Assembly: GCA_036524155.1 (NCBI GenBank)
Contig: DATDCV010000208.1
Coordinates: forward strand, 1-31,953
Length of the DNA: 31,953 bases
DNA from: DATDCV01 sp036524155
Lineage (GTDB): Bacteria > Verrucomicrobiota > Verrucomicrobiia > Limisphaerales > UBA8199
Direction: 5' to 3'
Each line of letters begins with the position of its first letter. Positions within the stretch are counted from its first letter, which is position 1. Under the pieces are notes generated by a model that saw only the letters and a program-made list of their open reading frames with translations, was not told the DNA's origin and did no database searches. Position numbers and translations under genes: made by a program. Of the stretch, positions 1 to 7,322 are shown in pieces.

Positions 1-1158
<1,158 letters not shown>

Positions 1159-1210
1159 AATGCCCTGCAGTTGATCTCGGCCAGGAACCTTCTCCCAAAA
1201 GTTGGCGAAG

Positions 1211-1318
1211 CGGATCCCTTCGCCAGCATTACCTGGATCAGGTTCAAAGGGTCTGCTCCATTGGAGCACTCTCAGCCTCTGCGCCGGCTCACCCGGCGAA
1301 TCATCAGCTCCCCCGTGA
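1211..1318 (-). promoter_or_regulatory. TPP riboswitch (THI element)
   Basis: Read on the minus strand, the segment contains the THI-box core: GAGGCTGAGAGTGCTCC, then ACCCTTTGAACCTGATCCAG and GTAATGCTGGCGAAGGGATC. The CTGAGA and CCTGAT/GTAATGC/AGCGAAGGGA blocks are the pyrophosphate- and pyrimidine-binding parts of the aptamer. A GC-rich extra hairpin (CGCCGG gtga GCCGGCG) fits the variable P3 arm. It starts almost at the predicted transcription start and ends about 55 nt before the thiC start codon. Ends are approximate. The mechanism (termination or start masking) is not resolved; no U-tract terminator is obvious. Confidence 0.95.
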
Positions 1319-1326
1319 CTGTCTGA

Positions 1327-1355
1327 ACTTTAGGCCCGCCCCAGCCGGGGGTCAA
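1327..1355 (-). promoter_or_regulatory. Sigma-70-type promoter for thiC
   Basis: On the minus strand TTGACC (1355-1350) and TAAAGT (1332-1327) are separated by exactly 17 nt. The expected transcription start near 1320 is directly at the 5' edge of the riboswitch, which supports the call. Confidence 0.8.
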
Positions 1356-1493
1356 GGGCCGCAACCGCCGATCAGAGTTCGAAATACGAGGACCGAACGA
1401 CCCCGAGTGCTCCCGGCCCCTTTTGGGCGCTGGCCCCGCCGTTGGCCAGTCGGTTCTTCGTTCGGTTTTTGGTCTGGCCAGGCGCTGGGCTCA

Positions 1494-1505
1494 TTTGTTA
1501 ACAAA
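1494..1505. promoter_or_regulatory. Perfect 12-bp palindrome upstream of the CDF exporter, possible operator
   Basis: TTTGTTAACAAA is self-complementary and its right edge is 26 nt before the start of the metal exporter gene. It lies in the divergent region between the thiC promoter and the exporter. A regulator site is possible; no clear -35/-10 pair was found next to it. Confidence 0.3.
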
Positions 1506-1531
1506 CCCCTGGTCAGACTGGAGCGACCCGA

Positions 1532-2461
1532 ATGTTCAATCAGCCAACGAGAGAAAAAAACGCCGCGGCGCTTAATTCGGTGCTGGCCGCATTCTTTCTC
1601 ACGACCTTGAAGATCGTCGTGGGGTTGTGGAGCGGCAGCATGGGCATCCTGGCTGAAGCGGCGCACTCAGGCCTGGATTTTGCCGCCGCGATCGTGACGC
1701 TGGTCGCGGTGCGCGCGGCCAGCAAGCCGCCGGACCCCGGGCACGCCTATGGGCATGGCAAGGTCGAGAATCTCTCGGCGATGGCCGAGACGCTGCTGCT
1801 GCTGGTGACCTGCGGCTGGATCGTATCCGAGTCGGTGCAACGGCTCGCGTCGAAGCATGTGGTGGTTGAAGCCTCGATCTGGACCTTCGCCATCATGGCG
1901 GTTTCCATCGTGGTGGATGTTTCGCGGTCTCGCATGCTGTCCCGGGTTGCCACCAAGCACCGCAGCCAGGCCCTGGAAGCGGACGCCCTCCACTTCAGCA
2001 CGGACGTATGGAGTTCCGCCGTGGTGATCGCCGGACTGGCTGGAGTCAAAGTGGCGCAATGGTATCCGGCCCTGGGTTGGCTCGACCGGGCCGATTCGGT
2101 GGCCGCGCTGGTAGTGGCGGCTATCGTGGTACTGGTCAGCGGCCGGCTCGGCTTGCGCACGATCGAAGCGCTGGTGGATGCGTCTCCAGCCGGGGCCGCC
2201 GAAAAGATCAAAGCGCGGGTTGAATCGTTGGACGATGTTTTCGATTGCCATGCCGTGCGCGTCCGTCATTCGGGCCCGCATTTCTTTGTGGACCTCCACA
2301 TCACCCTGGATGGCGATCTTTCTTTGCAGGCGGCCCATGATCTCACCGAGCGCGTCGAGCGGGTGGTTAGCGACATCCTTCCCGAAGCGGACGTCATCGT
2401 GCATCCGGAGCCCAAGCCGAAGCCGTTGCCGCCAGCGCCGGGATCGCCGAAGGCAGACTGA
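1532..2461 (+). CDS. Cation diffusion facilitator (CDF) family metal/proton antiporter
   Basis: This 309-residue inner-membrane protein exports divalent cations such as Zn, Fe, Cd or Mn in exchange for protons. Six hydrophobic segments occupy residues about 12-210. The two transport-site motifs are visible: HSGLD in TM2 (about residues 46-50) and ALHFSTDVWSS in TM5, giving the HxxxD/HxxxD arrangement usual for Zn/Cd-type CDF proteins. The loop HAYGHGKVEN after TM2 is typical of FieF-like members. A cytoplasmic C-terminal domain (about 215-290) carries HAVRVRHSG and DVIVHPEP, matching the dimerising metal-binding ferredoxin-like domain, followed by a proline-rich tail. GGAG lies about 8 nt before the ATG. 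It stands alone, divergent from thiC and convergent with the GH4 gene. The metal cannot be named from sequence alone. Confidence 0.93.
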   Translation: MFNQPTREKNAAALNSVLAAFFLTTLKIVVGLWSGSMGILAEAAHSGLDFAAAIVTLVAVRAASKPPDPGHAYGHGKVENLSAMAETLLLLVTCGWIVSESVQRLASKHVVVEASIWTFAIMAVSIVVDVSRSRMLSRVATKHRSQALEADALHFSTDVWSSAVVIAGLAGVKVAQWYPALGWLDRADSVAALVVAAIVVLVSGRLGLRTIEALVDASPAGAAEKIKARVESLDDVFDCHAVRVRHSGPHFFVDLHITLDGDLSLQAAHDLTERVERVVSDILPEADVIVHPEPKPKPLPPAPGSPKAD

Positions 2462-2494
2462 GGCGATCAACCCGGAACGTCCGCCTTAAGTGGC

Positions 2495-2517
2495 CGGGCG
2501 CACCTCCAGGGTGCCCG
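2495..2517. terminator. Hairpin between convergent genes
   Basis: CGGGCGCACC and GGTGCCCG can pair with one bulged base and a short loop. It lies between the convergent ends of the CDF gene and the GH4 gene, where a bidirectional terminator would be expected. There is no U-tract on either side. Confidence 0.35.
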
Positions 2518-2554
2518 CAACAACCCGCCCGAAACAGGCGCGATCTCGACCTGC

Positions 2555-3973
2555 TCAGGCCTGCGCGAGCTTTCCGAAACGATTGGCGATCGCCAGCGCG
2601 GGATCCAGCGGCACCACCTGCCGCTTCACTTGCGGAGGAATGCTGATCACTGGCACCGTCTTGAGTTTTTTACCCGAGAACTGCGGCAAATACTTGCGCT
2701 CGGCCTCGAGCATTTCCGACGTCATGTTGCGGATCTCGTTCAAGGTCAGCACCGCCGAGGTCAAAGGGTCGAGGGCGATGGCCTGCATGATTAGCTCGGG
2801 ATCCCCGGCAAAACTGGCTTCCACGGCCAGGCCCTGCACCAGCACGTTCGTCATGTTCAGGGCGGCGCACTGCGGCGGGAGGTTTCCCACCACGGTGGGA
2901 TGCAGACCCAACCGGTCCACACAAATGGGCACCTCGACGCAGCAGCCCTGCGGCAGGTTGGTGAGGTAACCGTCGTTGCGCACGTTGCCGTTTAACCGGA
3001 ACACCTCGCCCGTCTCCTTTGCCTCAATAATATGTGAGCAGTACTCCGCGCTGCGCGGCCCCAGCAGCGTCGATTCGATCGACAGCGGGTCGGTCCGCGC
3101 GAACTTTTCCGCCAGCATCGCGCAATATTTGTAATAGGCCCCCGTTTCCCCCCCGAAGGATGGCTCGTCACAATACAGCTCCAGCGCTTTCCTGTTCTTG
3201 CGGAAATAAGGCAGGTATTCGGAAAGATGGCCGGTGCTTTCCGTCATGAAATAACCGAAATGCCGCAACACCTCGCCGCGAACCTTCTCGTTGACGTAGT
3301 AACCCGGCTTTTCGAAGTTCTGCCGCAGCAGGGGATACAGGTCGCGGCCCTGATGCTCGAGCTTTAGAAACCAGGCCATGTGGTTAATCCCGGCCGCGAG
3401 AAAATCGATCTCCTCTTTCGGCACGCCGGTGTAACTGCCGATCAGATCCATCGTGGTTTGGACGCCATGGCAGAGGCCGACGAACTGCAGCCCGGGCACG
3501 CGGCCCAGCGCCCAGCAACACATCGCCATCGGGTTCGCGTAGTTGAACAGGATCGCCTTCGGGCAAAGCTCCTGCATGTCATGGGCGATCTCCAACAGCG
3601 CCGGGATGTGGCGCAGCGCGCGGAAAACGCCGCCGGGCCCCATCGTGTCCGCAATGCACTGGTCCACCCCATACTTAAGCGGGATTTCGTAATCCTGCCG
3701 AAACTCCTCCACGCCGCCGGCCTGAAGCATCACCACGACATAATCGGCATCTTTGAGCGCTTCGCGGCGGTTGGTGGTCGCGACGACCGACGCGTCAATG
3801 TCGTTGTCCCGGATCATCCGCTGCACGAACGCGTGCATTTTGTCCAGCCTGGTCCGCGTCAGCGCCATCAACCGGTATTCGCTGCCCTTGAGCGCGGGGG
3901 TGGCGAGAAAATCCGACGTGAGGGTTTTGCAGAAGACCAGACTCCCGGCACCGATCATCGCGACTTTAGCCAT
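2555..3973 (-). CDS. Glycoside hydrolase family 4 (alpha-galactosidase/alpha-glucosidase-like, NAD- and Mn-dependent)
   Basis: GH4 enzymes cleave glycosidic bonds by an NAD+-assisted oxidation/elimination mechanism that needs Mn2+ and a reducing environment. The 472-residue protein starts with a Rossmann strand (MAKVAMIGAGSLVF). It continues with ILFNYANPMAM (about 141-151), the metal ligand region GLCHGVQ (Cys168, His169), and GINHMAWFLKL with His198. The length is normal for MelA-type members. The NYANPM and GLCHxVQ forms are nearer to the alpha-galactosidase/alpha-glucosidase branch than to phospho-glycosidases, but the substrate is not determined. AAAGG lies about 8 nt before the ATG. No transporter or sugar regulator flanks it, so the protein probably acts on intracellular oligosaccharides delivered by a system encoded elsewhere. 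Confidence 0.93.
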   Translation of the reverse strand: MAKVAMIGAGSLVFCKTLTSDFLATPALKGSEYRLMALTRTRLDKMHAFVQRMIRDNDIDASVVATTNRREALKDADYVVVMLQAGGVEEFRQDYEIPLKYGVDQCIADTMGPGGVFRALRHIPALLEIAHDMQELCPKAILFNYANPMAMCCWALGRVPGLQFVGLCHGVQTTMDLIGSYTGVPKEEIDFLAAGINHMAWFLKLEHQGRDLYPLLRQNFEKPGYYVNEKVRGEVLRHFGYFMTESTGHLSEYLPYFRKNRKALELYCDEPSFGGETGAYYKYCAMLAEKFARTDPLSIESTLLGPRSAEYCSHIIEAKETGEVFRLNGNVRNDGYLTNLPQGCCVEVPICVDRLGLHPTVVGNLPPQCAALNMTNVLVQGLAVEASFAGDPELIMQAIALDPLTSAVLTLNEIRNMTSEMLEAERKYLPQFSGKKLKTVPVISIPPQVKRQVVPLDPALAIANRFGKLAQA

Positions 3974-4032
3974 AAGACGCCTTTCAATGTTGAGGTTAGC
4001 ATTGCCACTGCAATTGACTCTTTCAGCCGTCC

Positions 4033-4061
4033 CCGGCGCGTGTCAATTCCAAACGCGCCGG
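4033..4061. terminator. 9-bp GC stem-loop downstream of the alpha-oxoamine synthase gene
   Basis: CCGGCGCGT (4033-4041) and ACGCGCCGG (4053-4061) are perfect inverted copies around an 11-nt loop. The hairpin follows the stop of the 4089-5252 gene and precedes the GH4 gene, both on the minus strand. It has no U-tract, so it may be a terminator or an mRNA-stabilising hairpin. Confidence 0.45.
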
Positions 4062-4088
4062 TTGTTCGCCCGGAACTTGCTGCCTCGG

Positions 4089-5252
4089 CTACGCGCCGGG
4101 TTCAGCGCGGGGTGAAACGGTGCCGCGGGGGCTCTGAGGGAGAGGACCGGGAATGCCACGCCAGCGTCTCAATGCATCCAACAAACCACGCAGTTGAGCC
4201 GGCGTGTGCTCGCTCGAAATGACAAACCTGAAGTACCCGTTTTTGGGGCCGCCATGGTAGGTGATAAAAGGCGGATGGATCGCCGCTGCCAGCAAGATTC
4301 GCTTGAGCTGGAGGGCGGCGCGCGCGTTCGGGGGAGCGATCGCAACGATCGGCCCGGGATAGTCGGGAACGACGAAACCCGCGGTGCGAAGCCCGTTCTT
4401 GACGATCTCCGCATTCCGCGCGAGGGCTTGCTGCATTTTGCCTTTGGCCTGGGCGACCAGGGCCAGCGCCTGCAGAGCCGCGCTCACCAGCGGAAGCGGC
4501 AAAGGGGTGCCGCCAAGAAAAATCCGGCTCCGCTCGATCATCTTCCGGCGCACACTGACGGGGCCCAGGACCGCGCCACCGTAAACGCCGAAGGCCTTGC
4601 TCAACGTGATGGTCTGGACCACCCGTTCGCGGCCGACTTCGGCGTGCTCGATCGTGCCTCGGCCCCGCCGGCCCAGAACGCCCGCTCCGTGCGCGTCATC
4701 GACCAGCAGCAGCGCGTCCCGCGGCAAGCACTTCAAATATTCTTTCAGCGGCGCTACTGAACCGTCGTGGGAAAACATGCCGTCCGTAAGCAGGATCAAC
4801 CTGGCCCCGGTGCCGCACCTTTGGACCGCGCGCCGCGCGTCCGCCGGGTCGCGATGCTTGAACCGCAACACGGGACATTCCAGCGCGGCGGCAGCGTCCA
4901 GCAATGACAGGTGCGACCGCTCGTCGATGAGCGCATGGGAAAAACTCCGGGCCAGTGCTTGGGCGACCACGAGATTGGTGACATAGCCCGTGGGAACCAC
5001 CAGCGCGCTCTCCGCGCCGAAGAAGCCGGCGAGCGCCCTTTCCAGCACCGCGTAGAGCGTGTGGTTGCCCGTCGTGAGCCGCGAGGCGGCGACGTTGAGC
5101 CCGTATTCTTTCGCTCCGCTCCGCAGCGCGCGGAGGACCGCCGGGTGGCTGGCCAAACGGAGGTAGTCGCATCCGCCGAAGTAGGAGAGCCGCCGTCGTT
5201 TCCATCGCACGTACGTGCGATCCACCTGCTGGAGGGGTTCAGGTTCAGTCAT
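4089..5252 (-). CDS. Alpha-oxoamine synthase family PLP enzyme (BioF/Kbl-like)
   Basis: This family condenses an acyl-CoA (or acyl-ACP) with an amino acid by decarboxylation; members include 8-amino-7-oxononanoate synthase, glycine C-acetyltransferase and serine palmitoyltransferase. The 387-residue protein shows NVAASRLTTGNHTLYAVLE (about 53-71), the cofactor-binding VDDAHGAGVLG (184-194), and the Schiff-base lysine in TLSKAFGVYGG (Lys219). The N-terminus YFGGCDYLRLASHP matches the family's NNYLGL-type start. It lies 46 bp after the SLBB lipoprotein gene and is probably cotranscribed with the pilT-like gene. No other biotin genes are present, so a biotin role is not supported by context. A role in making an unusual lipid or amino-ketone is equally possible. 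The arginine/proline-rich last 25 residues are not conserved. Confidence 0.88.
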   Translation of the reverse strand: MTEPEPLQQVDRTYVRWKRRRLSYFGGCDYLRLASHPAVLRALRSGAKEYGLNVAASRLTTGNHTLYAVLERALAGFFGAESALVVPTGYVTNLVVAQALARSFSHALIDERSHLSLLDAAAALECPVLRFKHRDPADARRAVQRCGTGARLILLTDGMFSHDGSVAPLKEYLKCLPRDALLLVDDAHGAGVLGRRGRGTIEHAEVGRERVVQTITLSKAFGVYGGAVLGPVSVRRKMIERSRIFLGGTPLPLPLVSAALQALALVAQAKGKMQQALARNAEIVKNGLRTAGFVVPDYPGPIVAIAPPNARAALQLKRILLAAAIHPPFITYHGGPKNGYFRFVISSEHTPAQLRGLLDALRRWRGIPGPLPQSPRGTVSPRAEPGA

Positions 5253-5298
5253 AGGATTTGTTCGTGCGCGCAGCCCACGGCGCGCGGTCCCGAGCAGG

Positions 5299-5733
5299 CT
5301 ATTGCTTGAGTTCGATGATGTCCCGCGGCTGCAACAGCACGTCCTCGCCGCTCAGCAGCCGGCGCGGGTCGATCTTGATCTGCTGGCCGTCTCTGATAAT
5401 CGTGATTTCCGAAGGATCCCTGGCTCCGTAGTACTCCGCAGCCACCACCGCCTGCGCGAGCGTCAGGCCCGCAGTCCAGGGCAATAAGGTATTCCTGACC
5501 TCCCCCGCCACCATCACGTTTGGGCCGCGGGCCTGCAACATTTGCGCCGCCTGCTGTTGGCCGGCAAGGAAGGCCGCCCTGGCCTGCGCGTCCGCTTTGG
5601 CCTTGCTGACGCAGCCGGTTTCCAGACCTGCCAGCAGCGACAAAGCGACGCCCGCGCATGCCAATCGAAAATCTCTCCGGGTTTGCGTCGATCCAAGGTG
5701 CGCCTCCTGATGGTTGCGCCTCGAGTTCATCAC
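5299..5733 (-). CDS. Exported single-SLBB-domain lipoprotein candidate
   Basis: The 144-residue protein has an N-terminal export signal with a twin-arginine-like TRRDFRLA followed by ACAGVALSLLAGLETGC. The cysteine at about residue 41 could be lipidated, although the lipobox is not canonical. A short helical linker (about 45-66) leads to VMVAGEVRNTLLPWTAGLTL, EITIIRDGQ and LLQPRDIIELKQ. That is the pattern of an SLBB beta-grasp repeat as in polysaccharide-export outer-membrane proteins. It lacks the preceding Poly_export domain, so it is not a full Wza-type channel. Its ATG overlaps the stop of the pilT-like gene (ATGA), indicating translational coupling. A periplasmic accessory role for a pilus or envelope machine is an inference. 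Confidence 0.72.
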   Translation of the reverse strand: MMNSRRNHQEAHLGSTQTRRDFRLACAGVALSLLAGLETGCVSKAKADAQARAAFLAGQQQAAQMLQARGPNVMVAGEVRNTLLPWTAGLTLAQAVVAAEYYGARDPSEITIIRDGQQIKIDPRRLLSGEDVLLQPRDIIELKQ

Positions 5734-6941
5734 GATTCCCCGGGGCGCTTCAAGATCTTGCCGAACTCGCTCTCAACGGGCTCGATGTCGATCCGTTCCG
5801 TCGGCTTGCCCGGGACCGGGGGAGCCGGCACCGCAGGTGTTTTCTCGGCTTTGGCGGGCTTTGGCCCAACCGGGAAGGCCTGCAAGGGTGCGGGAACTGG
5901 CGACTTCGCTTCGGCCGGCTCCGTGTCCGGCGCTTCGGCGCTTTGGCCGGGGACGAACCAGTTGGTTCGGTTTTCGAGCCAGGTGCGATATCGGTGCCAG
6001 CTCCACATGCCGTGGTCCGCGCCCGTCTCCAGCGAGGAGGCGATCTTAAAGAAATCGCGATTGCGAATGAAGTTCTTCACAGCGTGCGTCGCTGCGAGGA
6101 TCTCGCATTCGGGCACCCGGATCTTGAGATCCTCCCGATATCTTAGCCGCTGGCAGATGACGGCCGACAAACAATCGGCAAGCTGCGCCGCGACGCTGTT
6201 TTGAATCTCCGAGGGAAAGGCGGAGACCACTCTCTGCAGGGCCTCCGCGCACGTGGACGAATGGACGGTCGCCAGCACCAGGTGGCCGGTTTCCGAAGCG
6301 CTCAGCGTCAGCCGCATCGTTTCCGGTTCGCGCATTTCGCCCACCATCAGCACATCCGGATCTTCACGCAAGGCATCCAGCAGCGCCTGCTCGAAGCTCG
6401 GCGTGTCCCGCCCCACCTCGCGCTGGCGGATATAGGCGCGGCGCGGGCGGAACATGTACTCGATCGGGCTTTCGATCGTAACGATGTGCCGCGTATCGTT
6501 CAGGTTGATCTCTTGAATCAGCGCGGCCAGGGTCGAGGATTTGCCGCAACCCGTTGGCCCGCTGACCAGGATCAAACCGTGTGTCGGCGCAACCAGCTTC
6601 CTCAGGTCCGGATGCAAATTGAGTTTCTCAATTGTGGCCTGGAACGCGGCCAGAAGGCGGATCGCGAAACCGACGCCACGGAAACTCTGGAGCACGTTGA
6701 TACGGCAACGCACACCTTTGATTGTGCGCGAGAGATCGGCCGAACGTCGCTCGAGGAAATGCGGCCACTCCTCTTCCCCGATGACCCCGCGCGCCAGTTC
6801 CAGCAGCAGTCTCGCCGGCAGAGGCTCACCCATCGTTCGCAACGTCCCCCTCACCCGCAACGCTGCCGGCAGCCCGGCTTCAAGGTGCAGATCGCTGGCG
6901 CCACTCTCCGCCGCCTGGCCGATTAGTGTCTCCAAATCCAT
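5730..6941 (-). CDS. pilT: PilT/PilU-type twitching-motility ATPase with a proline-rich C-terminal tail
   Basis: This is a cytoplasmic hexameric secretion-family ATPase of the PilT type, which powers type IV pilus retraction. The N-terminal region SGASDLHLEAGLPAALRVRG (about 13-32) is the usual PilT start. Walker A is GPTGCGKSS (128-136). An Asp-box-like TIESPIEYMF follows (155-164), then Walker B DVLMVGEMRE (196-205) and the His box SETGHLVLATVHS (216-228). HAVKNFIRN resembles the conserved AIRNLIRE retraction motif. The last 75 or so residues are rich in Pro, Ala, Lys and Glu and extend beyond normal PilT length. It heads a three-gene unit with the SLBB lipoprotein and the alpha-oxoamine synthase. 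No pilin or pilB gene lies nearby. The ATG is 6 nt after a -10 hexamer, so the message may be leaderless. Confidence 0.9.
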   Translation of the reverse strand: MDLETLIGQAAESGASDLHLEAGLPAALRVRGTLRTMGEPLPARLLLELARGVIGEEEWPHFLERRSADLSRTIKGVRCRINVLQSFRGVGFAIRLLAAFQATIEKLNLHPDLRKLVAPTHGLILVSGPTGCGKSSTLAALIQEINLNDTRHIVTIESPIEYMFRPRRAYIRQREVGRDTPSFEQALLDALREDPDVLMVGEMREPETMRLTLSASETGHLVLATVHSSTCAEALQRVVSAFPSEIQNSVAAQLADCLSAVICQRLRYREDLKIRVPECEILAATHAVKNFIRNRDFFKIASSLETGADHGMWSWHRYRTWLENRTNWFVPGQSAEAPDTEPAEAKSPVPAPLQAFPVGPKPAKAEKTPAVPAPPVPGKPTERIDIEPVESEFGKILKRPGES

Positions 6942-6947
6942 AGCCGA

Positions 6948-6976
6948 ACTCTATCCATCCCATTCTGAACTGGCAA
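6948..6976 (-). promoter_or_regulatory. Promoter for the pilT-like gene, leaderless geometry
   Basis: On the minus strand TTGCCA (6976-6971), a 17-nt spacer and TAGAGT (6953-6948) are followed by 6 nt and the ATG. Transcription would start at or next to the start codon. Confidence 0.7.
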
Positions 6977-7004
6977 AGACATAGATTGAAGCATCCGCTC
7001 AATC

Positions 7005-7088
7005 TTGGGTCGGAGCGCCGAGTTGCACTCGGCTTACAAGCGGCCGTCGGCTAGCTTAAGCCGATTAAAAATCGGCGCTCCGACCTAA
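7005..7088. repeat. Inverted repeat with 17-bp arms
   Basis: TTGGGTCGGAGCGCCGA (7005-7021) and TCGGCGCTCCGACCTAA (7072-7088) are inverted copies with one mismatch around a 50-nt loop. It lies in the 381-nt gap between the pilT-like gene and hypF. The loop itself contains short complementary segments (CCGAGTTGCACTCGG). It looks like a dispersed palindromic element rather than a simple terminator. Confidence 0.75.
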
Positions 7089-7093
7089 GACTG

Positions 7094-7203
7094 AGAAGGT
7101 GTGAAAAAATTGGCGAAGCGGGAGTAAATGTTCAACACCCACGTTGAGAGCCAACTACTTGCGATTGCCAATTTCGGCTCTTTTCAATTTTTTCACACCT
7201 TCT
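7094..7203. repeat. Inverted repeat with perfect 19-bp arms and a 72-nt loop
   Basis: AGAAGGTGTGAAAAAATTG (7094-7112) and CAATTTTTTCACACCTTCT (7185-7203) are exact inverted copies; the match extends to 21 of 22 bases. The loop is 72 nt, the same as in the 28022-28125 element. No transposase or coding sequence is present inside. Confidence 0.85.
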
Positions 7204-7322
7204 GAGCGGATACAGACTGAACACCAATCATAAACACCTGGGCGGTCATTTTGTCTCGCCGGTCCAGGCTATGTTGGGCAGAAAGACTCCGGCATGAGAC
7301 ACCGCTTGCGAGATTCACGACC
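7204..7322. other. Intergenic remainder between the repeat block and hypF
   Basis: This completes the 381-nt gap between the pilT-like start and the hypF stop. Apart from the two repeats and the pilT promoter, nothing coding or RNA-like was recognised. A U-rich terminator for the hypF transcript was not found here; the 7185-7203 arm with its T-run, read as part of the palindrome, is the only candidate. Confidence 0.4.

Noticed and set aside
3380..4222. Plus-strand 280-codon open frame across the GH4 gene
   Set aside because: It mirrors GH4 codons, has a composition rich in Arg/His/Pro and crosses the intergenic hairpin; no protein family is visible.
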